Assembly: GCA_015063725.1 (NCBI GenBank) | Contig: SVTP01000012.1 | Location: 1 to 51,453, forward strand | Length of the DNA: 51,453 bases | Direction: 5' to 3' | Origin: Oscillospiraceae bacterium | Lineage (GTDB): Bacteria; Bacillota; Clostridia; Oscillospirales; CAG-272 | In this document: piece after piece, positions 1 through 8,261 of the stretch | Layout: each line of letters starts with the position of its first letter | Position numbering within the stretch: position 1 is the first letter of the stretch | Program-made: the position numbers and the translations under genes | The notes under the pieces: generated by a model | Database searches by the model: none | What the model saw: only the letters and a program-made list of their open reading frames with translations | Told to the model about the DNA's origin: nothing

Positions 1-57
1 TCCAAATATGTTTTTTAGTTTTGACTGGCAGGTCTCTTCTATTATAACATATTTGGA
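1..57. repeat. 12-bp inverted repeat around a promoter-like site
   Basis: Bases 1-12 (TCCAAATATGTT) and 46-57 are perfect reverse complements separated by 33 bp. The right arm overlaps the -10 box of the promoter-like site at 21-48. It could be an operator or the edge of a larger structure cut by the window end. Confidence 0.5.
21..48 (+). promoter_or_regulatory. Possible sigma-A promoter
   Basis: TTGACT at 21-26, a 16-bp spacer and TATAAC at 43-48. No open reading frame follows before the hairpin terminator at 88-112, so any transcript would be only about 60 nt. It may also be fortuitous. Confidence 0.3.
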
Positions 58-87
58 GGATTTCCTCTCACCGGTTAACCTCTTTTG

Positions 88-112
88 AACCCCGCCACTA
101 TGGCGGGGTTTT
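88..112 (+). terminator. Intrinsic terminator
   Basis: Stem AACCCCGCCA (88-97) with TGGCGGGGTT (101-110), a 3-nt loop and a following T-rich tail. It points rightwards, so it ends either a gene left of the window or the short unit starting near 55. Confidence 0.7.
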
Positions 113-120
113 CGTTTTGC

Positions 121-152
121 AAAAAAAGGCTTTCGCAGCTGCGAAAGCCTTT
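121..152 (-). terminator. Terminator of the comM-MATE-CDF operon
   Basis: A 28-bp perfect palindrome (125-152, centred on GCAGCTGC) starts 10 bp beyond the CDF stop codon. On the minus strand it is followed by a run of T (complement of 121-127). Confidence 0.8.
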
Positions 153-162
153 TGTGTTTTCA

Positions 163-1332
163 TTAGGTTCTGTCCACGTTGAGGACCACGAAATAGGTGG
201 GGTTGATCTCCTTGATCTTTTCGGCAACGGCGGACTTGATCTCGGCTTCGCTCATTTTGACCTCAAAGGGAACGACCACATCAAAAATGAGGTTGGTATG
301 CGTAGCACCTGCCACAAATCGAAAATCATGAATTTGCATCGACGGGTGTATTTTTTTCACCGCTTCTGCCGTTTTTGCGCGCAGCTCGTTGATCTGTTCG
401 TCATCGGTTACGATGGGGTCCATGTGGATGGTTGCCTCAATGCCGCAATTCTCGCGCAGATCCTTTTCAATGGTGTCAATCATATCGTGAGTTTCGAAAA
501 CGTCCACCGAGCCGTCCACCTCGATGTGAAGAGAGGCAATAATGCGACCGGGGCCGTAGTTGTGCACTACCATATCGTGAATACCGAGCGCGCCCTCATA
601 GCGGTCGACAGTCTCGGTGATCTCTTTGACGATCTCCTCCGAGGGGGCTTCGCCAAGAATGGCGTTTTTGGCTTCATTGAGGATGCGAACACCTGCCACC
701 ATAATGAGCACGGCAACGATCACGCCCATATAGGCATCGGGGTTCCATGTCATTTCAGTGAAGATCATGGGGAGCACGGTTGCAATCAAGACGGCGCCTG
801 TTGCAAACACGTCGGAAAGACTGTCGGCGGCAGTTGCACGCATTACCGAGGAGTCGATCCGCTTGCCGATGGTGCGATTGAACAGTCCGAGCCACAGCTT
901 GCAGATCATAGAGCCGATCAGCACAAAAATGGCAACGGGGGAGCTATCGGGGCGTTCGGGCGAAAAGATCTGCTCGACGGAGCTCTTAAGGAGCTCAAAG
1001 CCCACGAGCATAACAAGAAAAGAAACGATCATCGAGGTGACGTATTCGATTCTTGCGTGTCCAAAGGGATGCTCGCGGTCTGCGGGCTTGGCGGCAATGC
1101 GGAAGGAGATCAGCGAGATGATCTGTGTTCCCGCATCCGAAAGATTGTTCACCGCATCACCCACAATGGAGATGGCGCCAAACAGGGTGCCCACCACAAA
1201 CTTGGCGACAAAGAGCAGGATGTTGACGATGATGCCCGTAATGCTGACCATCGTTCCATAGGCGGTGCGCACTGCGGGATTGGTGGCGTTTTTATAGTCT
1301 TTTACAAACAAGCGCGATAAAAGTTCGGTCAT
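163..1332 (-). CDS. Cation diffusion facilitator family metal exporter
   Basis: Protein of 389 residues in the CDF/ZitB-like family, which exports Zn, Fe, Mn or Co by proton exchange from the cytoplasmic membrane. The N-terminal half has about six membrane segments. Metal-site signatures are visible: GDAVNNLSDAG (Asp59, Asp66), HPFGHA (about residues 88-93), and ADSLSD (Asp170, Asp174) in the second acidic helix. The C-terminal cytosolic domain has the usual ferredoxin-like fold with HDMVVHNYG and THDMIDTIE. The ATG at 1332 is chosen because AAAGGAA lies 8 nt upstream; an upstream TTG at 1347 overlaps that site. It is the last gene of the comM-MATE-CDF operon. Metal specificity cannot be read from the sequence. 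Confidence 0.93.
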   Translation of the reverse strand: MTELLSRLFVKDYKNATNPAVRTAYGTMVSITGIIVNILLFVAKFVVGTLFGAISIVGDAVNNLSDAGTQIISLISFRIAAKPADREHPFGHARIEYVTSMIVSFLVMLVGFELLKSSVEQIFSPERPDSSPVAIFVLIGSMICKLWLGLFNRTIGKRIDSSVMRATAADSLSDVFATGAVLIATVLPMIFTEMTWNPDAYMGVIVAVLIMVAGVRILNEAKNAILGEAPSEEIVKEITETVDRYEGALGIHDMVVHNYGPGRIIASLHIEVDGSVDVFETHDMIDTIEKDLRENCGIEATIHMDPIVTDDEQINELRAKTAEAVKKIHPSMQIHDFRFVAGATHTNLIFDVVVPFEVKMSEAEIKSAVAEKIKEINPTYFVVLNVDRT

Positions 1333-1355
1333 AAAGGTTCCTTTCAATCAGTTCT

Positions 1356-2744
1356 TCAATGCTTTTTGGTCAGGTCGTTAAGCCAAATTCCACGGCCTAC
1401 AAGAACGATACCGATAATGCATCGAATAATATCCGAGTTATAACAAATAAAGTACACCCACTCAACGGGGAGTGTTGTAAAGTTGATCATACAGAAGGAG
1501 AGGGGTATGGTGAAGCACCACACGTACGCCGAATCGAACAGAAAAGTGAGCAAGGTCTTGCCGCCCGATCGGAGTGTGAAGTAGGAGGCGTTGAGGATTG
1601 CCTGTATGGGTGCGCTGACGGCAACGGTGATGATAAAGGAAGAAGCCAGTGCACGTACTTCATCGGTGGTGTTATAAAGGTTCGGGAAGAACAAAGAGCA
1701 AATGGCAATCAAAATGCCCGAAATGATGCCGAGCAATGTTGAAAAGGCGATCATTTTCTTGGCATCATCCATTGCTTTTTCGCGCTCTCCCTCACCAAGA
1801 CGATGACCGATGAGGATGGCAATGGTTGTACCCATCGAAAAATAAAGCACCGAAAAGGTGTTAAACGCAATGCCCGAGATGTTCATTGCCGAAACGGTGG
1901 CAATACCGCGCACCGAGTAGCATTGCAAGAGCATTGCCTGACCTGCCGCCCATAAGGTTTCGTTGAGTAGCAGGGGGGTGCCTGTAATGGTAATGGAACG
2001 CACAAGTTCGCGCGGAATACGGAAAGAACGATACACGCCTACAATAAAAGGGCATTCCTTTGTGTGCAGATGTGTCCAAACAACAACACAGATGCATTCT
2101 ACAAAACGTGCAATCACGGTAGCCAATGCTGCGCCCTCAACGCCCAAGGCAGGGACACCGAATTTACCAAAGATGAGCACATAGTTCAAACTCAAATTCA
2201 CACAAACACCGATAATACCTGCAGTCATTGGGGGTACGGTGTGCTTGACCTCGCGCAAGGAGCTTGCATAAATTTGCGTCACTGTAAAAGGGAAAAGCCC
2301 GAACAGAGAAACGGCAAGATACTTTTTGGCATAGTGGAGTGTGAGGGCAAGATCGCCCGTCTCACCGCCTTCATGCAGATAGAGAGAAATGAGCGGCTCG
2401 CCTGCAACGAGAAAAAGTCCGATCGCCCCTGCGCAAATCACCAGGGAAATGATAACCTTATAGCGGAAGGTGTGGCGCAGATTTTCGTATTCCTTGTTGC
2501 CAAAAAACTGTGCTCCAAAGAGTCCTGCACCCGAGAGTGCCCCAAAGATACAAAGGTTAAAAACAAACAACAGTTGGTTGACAATCGAAACACCCGACAT
2601 TTGTTCGGTGCCTATCTGTCCTACCATTACGTTATCAAGCAAGCTGATAAAGTTGGTAATGCTGTTTTGAATAATAATGGGTACGGCAACCGCCAAAAGC
2701 GAGCGGTAAAAAGAGCGATTGCCGATGAATTGCTTGAGATTCAT
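1356..2744 (-). CDS. MATE family multidrug/cation efflux transporter
   Basis: Protein of 462 residues with about twelve hydrophobic segments in two homologous halves, as in MatE (NorM/DinF-like) antiporters that export drugs or metabolites using Na+ or H+ gradients. Family features include the VPIIIQNSITNFISLLDNVM start of helix 1-2 and GAQFFGNKE after the third segment. It begins 27 bp after the comM stop and ends 23 bp before the CDF gene, so it is the middle gene of a three-gene operon. The ribosome site (AAGGA, about 12 nt upstream) is weakly spaced. Substrate unknown. Confidence 0.93.
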   Translation of the reverse strand: MNLKQFIGNRSFYRSLLAVAVPIIIQNSITNFISLLDNVMVGQIGTEQMSGVSIVNQLLFVFNLCIFGALSGAGLFGAQFFGNKEYENLRHTFRYKVIISLVICAGAIGLFLVAGEPLISLYLHEGGETGDLALTLHYAKKYLAVSLFGLFPFTVTQIYASSLREVKHTVPPMTAGIIGVCVNLSLNYVLIFGKFGVPALGVEGAALATVIARFVECICVVVWTHLHTKECPFIVGVYRSFRIPRELVRSITITGTPLLLNETLWAAGQAMLLQCYSVRGIATVSAMNISGIAFNTFSVLYFSMGTTIAILIGHRLGEGEREKAMDDAKKMIAFSTLLGIISGILIAICSLFFPNLYNTTDEVRALASSFIITVAVSAPIQAILNASYFTLRSGGKTLLTFLFDSAYVWCFTIPLSFCMINFTTLPVEWVYFICYNSDIIRCIIGIVLVGRGIWLNDLTKKH

Positions 2745-2771
2745 AAAAAGAAAACGTCCTTATGTGTTGTA

Positions 2772-4313
2772 TTATCCCCAATACTTGCGATCCAGACTGC
2801 GCAACTGAATGGCCTCTGCCACGTGCGGAGCACGAATGGTATCGGAGGCGTCAAGGTCGGCAATGGTGCGTGCTACGCGCAAAATGCGGTCATAGCCGCG
2901 CGCACTCAGTCCCATGCGGTCATATGCCGCCGCTAAAAGCGCAGAGGCATCCGCATCCAATGTGCAATAGCGTTGAATACCGCGCGCATCGAGCTGTGCA
3001 TTGCAAAATACGGTTGCATCCTCGCCCATGCGCTTGCGTGCAAATTCGCGTGCGGCAGTCACGCGCTCGCGAATGGTCGCCGAGGCATCGGCATGCGGAT
3101 CGGGCGCGGAGATCTCGTCATAGGAAAGAGAGGGGAGTTCTATTTGAATATCCATACGGTCAAGCATCGGTCCGCTGATGCGGGAGATGTAGCGCTTGAC
3201 GTCGTCGGGACGGCAGGTGCAAGGGTGTGTGGGGTGACCAAAGTATCCGCAGCGACAGGGGTTCATCGCACCCACCAGCATAAAGGAGCAGGGAAAGGTG
3301 ACGCGGCCGTTTGCACGGGTAATGGTCACGCGGCGGTCCTCAAGGGGCTGGCGCAAAGCGTCGGTAACCTGCTTGGGGAACTCGGGTAGCTCATCGAGAA
3401 AGAGCACGCCGTTGTTGGCAAGTGAGATCTCGCCGGGCATGGGGTTGATGCCGCCGCCTACAAGGCTGACAGGGCTCATGGTGTGGTGAGGAGAACGGAA
3501 CGGGCGCGCCGATAAGAGAGAAACACCCTCGGGGAGCGTTCCCGAAACCGAATGGACCTTGGTTGTTTCGATCGCCTCGGAAAAGGTCAGGGGAGGCAAA
3601 ATGGTGGGGAGGCGCTTGGCAAGCATAGATTTGCCTGTACCGGGAGGACCGATGAGCAGGATGTTGTGTCCGCCTGCGGCGGCAATCTCCATCGCTCTTT
3701 TTGCCATGGTTTGTCCGCGCACGTCCATAAAATCCAAGGCGTGCTTGGTAACGGCATCCGAAAAAGCCTTGCGGTCATATTCAACAGGGGAGAGGAGCTC
3801 CTCGCCGTTGAGGTGCATCACAAGCGCGCGGATGTTGGGAACGGCATAGACTGTAATGCCCTCTACCGCGGCAGCCTCTTTGGCGTTTTCCACGGGGGCG
3901 TAGAACTCGGTAAAGCCGTGCTCCTTTGCCGCCACGCACATGCACAAAATGCCGCGCACGCCGCGCAATTCACCCGAGAGGGAAAGCTCACCTACAATGC
4001 ACTTGCCCCTCATATCCACGCTGCGGCGAATGATGCCGCTGCTGTGAAAAATAGCGCAAAGAATTGCTGCATCAAAGGCGGAACCCTCTTTTTTGCGGTC
4101 TGCGGGTGCAAGATTGACGGTGATGCGCGCATAGGGGAAGCTGAAGCCGCTGTTATAGCAAGCGGTCCTGACGCGCTCCTTTGCCTCGCGCACTGCCATG
4201 TCGGGGAGCCCAACAAGGTCAAAGCCCTCCAAATTATTCTTTTGGTTACACTCTACCGTTACGGGAAAGCCGTCAATGCCGCACAGTCCCGCACTAAATG
4301 TTGAAGATAACAT
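2772..4313 (-). CDS. comM: ComM/YifB family Mg-chelatase-like AAA+ ATPase
   Basis: Protein of 513 residues matching the usual length of YifB/ComM, a AAA+ helicase that promotes branch migration of incoming single-stranded DNA during natural transformation. The N-terminal ChlI-like domain (about 1-180) is followed by Walker A GPPGTGKSM (about 222-230), RPFRSPHHT, Walker B LFLDELPEF and the cysteine-rich insert CRCGYFGHPTHPCTC, ending in the Mg_chelatase C-terminal domain. The start at 4313 has GGAGG 7 nt upstream; the frame extends upstream into the promoter and is not coding there. It heads an operon with two exporters from a consensus promoter. ComF lies elsewhere in the window, so competence functions are at least partly present. 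Confidence 0.95.
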   Translation of the reverse strand: MLSSTFSAGLCGIDGFPVTVECNQKNNLEGFDLVGLPDMAVREAKERVRTACYNSGFSFPYARITVNLAPADRKKEGSAFDAAILCAIFHSSGIIRRSVDMRGKCIVGELSLSGELRGVRGILCMCVAAKEHGFTEFYAPVENAKEAAAVEGITVYAVPNIRALVMHLNGEELLSPVEYDRKAFSDAVTKHALDFMDVRGQTMAKRAMEIAAAGGHNILLIGPPGTGKSMLAKRLPTILPPLTFSEAIETTKVHSVSGTLPEGVSLLSARPFRSPHHTMSPVSLVGGGINPMPGEISLANNGVLFLDELPEFPKQVTDALRQPLEDRRVTITRANGRVTFPCSFMLVGAMNPCRCGYFGHPTHPCTCRPDDVKRYISRISGPMLDRMDIQIELPSLSYDEISAPDPHADASATIRERVTAAREFARKRMGEDATVFCNAQLDARGIQRYCTLDADASALLAAAYDRMGLSARGYDRILRVARTIADLDASDTIRAPHVAEAIQLRSLDRKYWG

Positions 4314-4346
4314 CCGAGTCCTCCCACATTTTTTATTTCCTCTAAT

Positions 4347-4375
4347 ATTATACAACACAAGGGTGTGCTTGTCAA
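4347..4375 (-). promoter_or_regulatory. Consensus sigma-A promoter of comM
   Basis: On the minus strand TTGACA (4375-4370), a 17-bp spacer and TATAAT (4352-4347): both boxes perfect. It lies just upstream of the comM ribosome site. Confidence 0.85.
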
Positions 4376-4486
4376 TAGAGAGAAAATAAATTGAGGTGGT
4401 AAGAAAGGACAAATGCCAAGATCTGTTTTGTGGGGGGAAAGAGTGGGTGCATCACAAAATATTTACAAAGAATCAGCAAAAATCTA

Positions 4487-4515
4487 TTGACTTTTTGCCC
4501 TATATCTTGTATAAT
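4487..4515 (+). promoter_or_regulatory. Sigma-A promoter of the LRR lipoprotein
   Basis: TTGACT (4487-4492), 17-bp spacer, TATAAT (4510-4515); the gene starts 34 bp further on after an AGGAGGA ribosome site. Confidence 0.8.
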
Positions 4516-4548
4516 CTTATATATATGTATTTTGGCAGGAGGAAGATT

Positions 4549-5520
4549 ATGAAAAAACTTCTCGCAATTTTGCTGGCGGCACTGATGCTGCTCTCCTTTG
4601 CTGCGTGCGGTAACAAGGATGAGCAAAACAATAATGACGACGAACAGTACAGAGACAAAACGGTTATCATCGACCATGAATCTCTCAACGGCGGCGTAGA
4701 TACCTTTTACTACGAGAACGTAGACAGTGAAACGGTCATCATCGTTGCTTTTTCCACCACCAACGATAAAATGCACCCCGTTCACATCCCTGCATACTTT
4801 GTAAACAACGGCGGAGAGAAGCCCTTGCGCGTTGTTGGCATTGGTAAAGAGGCATTCAATTGCAACTCCAGTGTTGAGACCTTGGTATTTCCCACCGAGG
4901 AGGACTACCGCAAGCAGGATGATAAGTTTAATATGAGCGAGCATTCCTTCATCATTGCAGATTACGCGCTCAGAGAGTGTGTGTCGCTCAAGTCTCTCAA
5001 CTTCCCCGCATACGTTACCGAGATTGGTGCACGCGCATTCTACGGTTGCGTCTCCTTGGAGACCGTTACCTTTGAGGCAGGCTCCAGACTTACCAACGTT
5101 GCAGACGGTGCATTTATGCTGTGCAGTGCTCTTACGAGCATCGAGCTCCCCGCATCCTTGCAAACCATCGGTGTCGGCGCATTCTTTGAGTGCAGCGCAC
5201 TGACATCCGTTACCATCAACGAGGGTACACGCTCCATTGCCAACCAAGCATTCCAGAACTGTGTAGCACTGGAAGAGGTTAAGCTTCCTGCCACGCTTGA
5301 AAGCATTGGCACTTACGCATTCCACGGCAGTAAAAAGCTTTACAAGGAAGGATGGGTATATGCCGGCGTTGCTCCCCAAAAGCCTGATGTGGATGAAAAC
5401 AGTGAGGAGTATAAGCTGTACGAAAAGGAACTCGCCAAATATGTTGCTGTTAAAGCATATGAAAGCAGTTTGGCTCTTGAGGCGAATCCCGATGGAACTC
5501 CCGAAACTCCCGCAGAATAA
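4549..5520 (+). CDS. Leucine-rich repeat (BspA-like) lipoprotein
   Basis: Protein of 323 residues. A signal peptide ends in the lipobox LSFAAC with the lipidated Cys20, so it is anchored outside the membrane. The body (about 90-270) holds BspA/TpLRR-type LRR_5 units such as LKSLNFPAYVTEIGARAFYG, LTSIELPASLQTIGVGAFF and LEEVKLPATLESIGTYAFHG, each about 23 residues. The C-terminal 50 residues are acidic and rich in Glu, Tyr and Pro. Such proteins bind host or microbial surfaces in some species, but no ligand can be inferred. The start has AGGAGGA 6 nt upstream. It is a single-gene unit with its own promoter and a shared terminator. Confidence 0.9.
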   Translation: MKKLLAILLAALMLLSFAACGNKDEQNNNDDEQYRDKTVIIDHESLNGGVDTFYYENVDSETVIIVAFSTTNDKMHPVHIPAYFVNNGGEKPLRVVGIGKEAFNCNSSVETLVFPTEEDYRKQDDKFNMSEHSFIIADYALRECVSLKSLNFPAYVTEIGARAFYGCVSLETVTFEAGSRLTNVADGAFMLCSALTSIELPASLQTIGVGAFFECSALTSVTINEGTRSIANQAFQNCVALEEVKLPATLESIGTYAFHGSKKLYKEGWVYAGVAPQKPDVDENSEEYKLYEKELAKYVAVKAYESSLALEANPDGTPETPAE

Positions 5521-5537
5521 AATCAAAACATAAAAAT

Positions 5538-5569
5538 TGGGGATGGCCCGCAAACGCGAACCATCCCCA
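5538..5569. terminator. Bidirectional terminator
   Basis: Stem TGGGGATGG (5538-5546) with CCATCCCCA (5561-5569) between convergent genes. On the minus strand the stem is followed by TTTTTATGTTTTG; the plus-strand T tail is weaker. Confidence 0.7.
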
Positions 5570-5588
5570 TTATGCTCTTTACCAAGGG

Positions 5589-6470
5589 TTAATTATAAAA
5601 ATCATGGTTGCCAATGGTAAAAGCATAAGGTCTGTTCTGTGAAATCCAGTTTGTTGTAGCAATACGAGGATTCATAAAGAACAGGGCGGTATTGGAAATA
5701 GAGTATCCTTCCAAACAAATTTTGGCGGCAATGATAGCCGATTCCGTAGGCTTGTTGTAAATCGTGCCAAAGGAAACAGGCGAGAACTGCGTGCCGTGTT
5801 TACGGTCAAAAATAACGCCGTAAATGGTGTTAGGGTAGGACTTGTGGCGCACGCGGTTGAGAACCACGTTGCCAACGGCGATCTGTCCCTTCAGGGGTTC
5901 TCCCTTCGACTCGGCAGAAATGATGCGCGCGAGCCAATAAAGGTCATCCTCGTTATAGCTTGCCCAAGCCACCATGGGCTTGCCTGCGGAAGACTGAAGC
6001 TCTACCGCACGCAAAGAATTGTTCCACACAAGGGTGGCATTGAAGGCACGCGCCAGGGGACGAATGGGGACGTAAAGGCTACCGCCCCAATTCTGCACCG
6101 CCTCAACGGTGTAGAAGTAGTGCCCGTTTGCCCAGATGTAAAGAGCGCCCGACTGAATGATGAGCGTCATACCGCTTGCGGTTTTGACCGTTGCGGTGTT
6201 TGTCTTGGAATCCCAGGAAAAGCTGCATCCGTCAAACAGATTGCAGAATTTACGCAGAGGAACGAACGTGGTATCGCGCCAAATCACGCAGTCGCCGTCC
6301 AGAATTTCAATACCGTCAAGGTAAACGTCGGTTTCTACCGATTCTTTCGGATGCGCGGGGGAGGCGGCAAACGCGCCCACCGTCATCACGCTCGCAAGCA
6401 TCAGGGCGGCAATCAAAGCACAGAGCCATCGGCGGGAAGTATGCCGAGGCAGGTTGGTTGTCGTGACCAT
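5589..6470 (-). CDS. SleB-like cell wall hydrolase with copper amine oxidase N-like domain
   Basis: Exported protein of 293 residues. A signal peptide (about 14-36) is followed by a copper amine oxidase N-like domain (about 45-160, stalk-like, common in Clostridia) and a Hydrolase_2/SleB domain (about 176-293). The catalytic-type glutamate lies in ARIISAESKGEP (Glu187), followed by GQIAVGNVVLNRV, QFSPV and ALFFMNP. SleB proteins are lytic transglycosylases acting on spore cortex or vegetative peptidoglycan. With no spore genes nearby, the cortex role is not supported here; vegetative wall turnover is equally possible. The ATG at 6470 is preferred over the in-frame GTG at 6479 because AGGAG sits 8 nt before it. 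Confidence 0.9.
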   Translation of the reverse strand: MVTTTNLPRHTSRRWLCALIAALMLASVMTVGAFAASPAHPKESVETDVYLDGIEILDGDCVIWRDTTFVPLRKFCNLFDGCSFSWDSKTNTATVKTASGMTLIIQSGALYIWANGHYFYTVEAVQNWGGSLYVPIRPLARAFNATLVWNNSLRAVELQSSAGKPMVAWASYNEDDLYWLARIISAESKGEPLKGQIAVGNVVLNRVRHKSYPNTIYGVIFDRKHGTQFSPVSFGTIYNKPTESAIIAAKICLEGYSISNTALFFMNPRIATTNWISQNRPYAFTIGNHDFYN

Positions 6471-6696
6471 ATCAATCACTCCTTTTCTGTAAATTTACGG
6501 CGGAATGTCCACCGCATGGTGTTATTATACAGGAAAAGGGGGTAGGATGCAACCCACGTTTTTTGGCAAAAGAGGGTGGCTCTGCCACCTTGGGATAGGC
6601 GTGGAAGCAAAGGAAATCTCTCTGTCTGTTTTTTGGGGGAGAGAGAGGCTTTTTACCAACCATTTCCGCCCACGGGCGAAGAAAAGAGAGGACAGT

Positions 6697-7344
6697 ATGA
6701 ACAAACCCTACACACACATCATTTGGGATTTTAACGGAACCATCTACGACGACGTGGATGCCTGCATCAAAAGTGCCAATCGTCTGCTTGGCGCACACGA
6801 CCTGCCGCTCGTCACCTCTGTAAAGGATTACCGCGCGCTCTTTGGCTTTCCCATTCAGGACTACTACGTGCGCATGGGCTTCGACTTTGAAAAGACGCCC
6901 TATGCCGAGCTTGCCCCCGAGTGGATGGGTTACTATTTTGAATACTCTAAAAATTCCACCGTCTATCCCGATATCCCCGAGGTGCTGGATGCGCTTCATC
7001 AAAAGGGGATGGAGCAATGGATCCTGTCCGCCACCGAGGTCAATATGCTGCGCGGACAATTGGAAGGCTTGGGGATCCTCTCGCGCTTTGACGGTATCCT
7101 CGGTCTTGATAACATCCACGCGCACAGCAAAAAAGAGATTGGCGTGGCGTGGAAGAACGCCAACCCCGACGTGTGCGCCCTGATGATCGGTGACACCGAC
7201 CACGACGCCGAGGTCGCTGAAGCGATGGGCATTGACTGCGTTCTTGTTGCTGCAGGACACCAAAACCGCGAAAAGCTTGAGACCTGCAACTGCATCGCCG
7301 TGGTGGATAGCGTGAAGGATGTATTGGGGCTGTTGCAGTTATAA
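6697..7344 (+). CDS. HAD-superfamily hydrolase with an Asn in motif I
   Basis: Protein of 215 residues of the phosphoglycolate phosphatase-like HAD group (helical cap after motif I). Motif I reads WDFNGTIYDD: the nucleophile Asp11 is present but the usual second Asp is Asn13. Motif II Ser is in WILSATE, motif III Lys in HSKKEIG, motif IV in MIGDTDHDAEVA. The DxN variant recurs in a subgroup of Clostridia HADs as far as I recall; whether it lowers phosphatase activity is unknown. The ATG is preceded by AGAGAGGA. An upstream extension of the frame to 6505 has no ribosome site and is not used. Substrate unknown. Confidence 0.88.
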   Translation: MNKPYTHIIWDFNGTIYDDVDACIKSANRLLGAHDLPLVTSVKDYRALFGFPIQDYYVRMGFDFEKTPYAELAPEWMGYYFEYSKNSTVYPDIPEVLDALHQKGMEQWILSATEVNMLRGQLEGLGILSRFDGILGLDNIHAHSKKEIGVAWKNANPDVCALMIGDTDHDAEVAEAMGIDCVLVAAGHQNREKLETCNCIAVVDSVKDVLGLLQL

Positions 7345-7457
7345 AATCTTCCCTTTACACAAGGGAGCCCTATAGAAAAATACACCTAATTTTTTAGCAC
7401 TAGGAACTTCTTTTTATTTTTGGAAAATAAGCGAGATTTTTAGAACGAGGTTTATAA

Positions 7458-7904
7458 ATGATTGTTTTGAGAAATTTTACAAAAGCCGATGCATTCGCTT
7501 TACAAAGAATAAAGCATCCAAATCTGTCAATTGAGCAGATAGAAGCTTTAATCCATGAATGGAATTTAAAACAAGTAAACAGCAAGTATTTTGAAATGTT
7601 TGCAATATTGTTGGATGAAAATATTGTTGGAACGATCTCTCTATATCAGCACTCGGCAGAAGTCATATCAATAGGACCGGAGATTTTCAAACCATACCGA
7701 CAAAAGGGGCTTGCAAAAGAAGCTATGATATGCGCTTGCACAAAAGCAAAAGAAAAAGGATATAAGATCGTATTCCAGCAAATCAGAACAAATAATGTAG
7801 CAAGCATTGCACTGCATTCTTCTCTTGGATTTGAAACAAACGGATTGACTTATACCAATGCAAAGGGAAATCAAGTGGCAATTTACTTAAAATCGTTAAT
7901 ATGA
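7458..7904 (+). CDS. GNAT family N-acetyltransferase
   Basis: Protein of 148 residues, full length for a single GNAT domain. The acetyl-CoA pyrophosphate-binding loop is YRQKGLAKEAM (Q/RxxGxG/A), followed by the NNVASIALHSSLGFE segment and a C-terminal strand. Ribosome site GAGG lies 8 nt upstream of the ATG. The gene is clearly richer in A and T than its neighbours and uses AT-ending codons, which suggests recent acquisition. A strong terminator follows directly. Acceptor substrate unknown. Confidence 0.88.
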   Translation: MIVLRNFTKADAFALQRIKHPNLSIEQIEALIHEWNLKQVNSKYFEMFAILLDENIVGTISLYQHSAEVISIGPEIFKPYRQKGLAKEAMICACTKAKEKGYKIVFQQIRTNNVASIALHSSLGFETNGLTYTNAKGNQVAIYLKSLI

Positions 7905-7905
7905 T

Positions 7906-7935
7906 AAAAAGCCGCGCAAACGCGCGGCTTTTTTC
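7906..7935 (+). terminator. Intrinsic terminator of the GNAT gene
   Basis: Perfect 12-bp stem AAAAAGCCGCGC (7906-7917) with GCGCGGCTTTTT (7922-7933), 4-nt loop and T run. Confidence 0.9.
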
Positions 7936-7937
7936 TT

Positions 7938-7967
7938 TTGTCACCGTTCTCCTTTTTTTCATATACT
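7938..7967 (+). promoter_or_regulatory. Probable promoter of the small-protein cluster
   Basis: TTGTCA (7938-7943), 18-bp spacer, TATACT (7962-7967), placed between the GNAT terminator and the first small gene. Confidence 0.5.
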
Positions 7968-8010
7968 GTCATTGATACCCATCAAATCTCATGCAAAAGG
8001 AGACACGGTT

Positions 8011-8244
8011 ATGCAAATAGATGAAAGAATGTTGAAAAAGCTGTTGGCTATGGATGACGCGCAGCTGGGGCTGATGATCCAAAAGATCGCCGCCGAAACG
8101 GGCATTGATCCTGCCGAGCTTGGCATCAATCCGCAAAGCATTGAGAGCGTGCGCTCGGCGCTCGGTTCTATCGGCGAGGATGAGCTCGAGGGCATCAACC
8201 GCCTTTATGAGGAGTACCGCCGCAACAAGCGCAACCAGCACTGA
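8011..8244 (+). CDS. Small conserved-looking hypothetical protein
   Basis: 77-residue soluble protein, not recognised. It starts MQIDERMLKKLLAMDDAQLG and is predicted to be nearly all helical and acidic, with a positively charged end (YRRNKRNQH). The ATG at 8011 has AAAGGAGA 7 nt upstream; a TTG at 7972 is in frame but lacks a ribosome site. It is the first of three tightly spaced genes (gaps 17 and 12 bp), which therefore probably work together. The next gene shares the themes of short helical N-terminus and Asn-Pro-Glu segments. Confidence 0.75.
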   Translation: MQIDERMLKKLLAMDDAQLGLMIQKIAAETGIDPAELGINPQSIESVRSALGSIGEDELEGINRLYEEYRRNKRNQH

Positions 8245-8261
8245 GCGGGGGAGATGACTTT

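Noticed and set aside
85..1320. 411-codon open frame on the plus strand opposite the CDF gene
   Set aside because: It is antisense to a well-supported exporter, has no ribosome site, and its product has no family features (many His and Gly from complementing membrane codons).
4372..5553. 393-codon minus-strand frame opposite the LRR lipoprotein
   Set aside because: It mirrors the repeat protein and overlaps two promoters and the terminator; no ribosome site.
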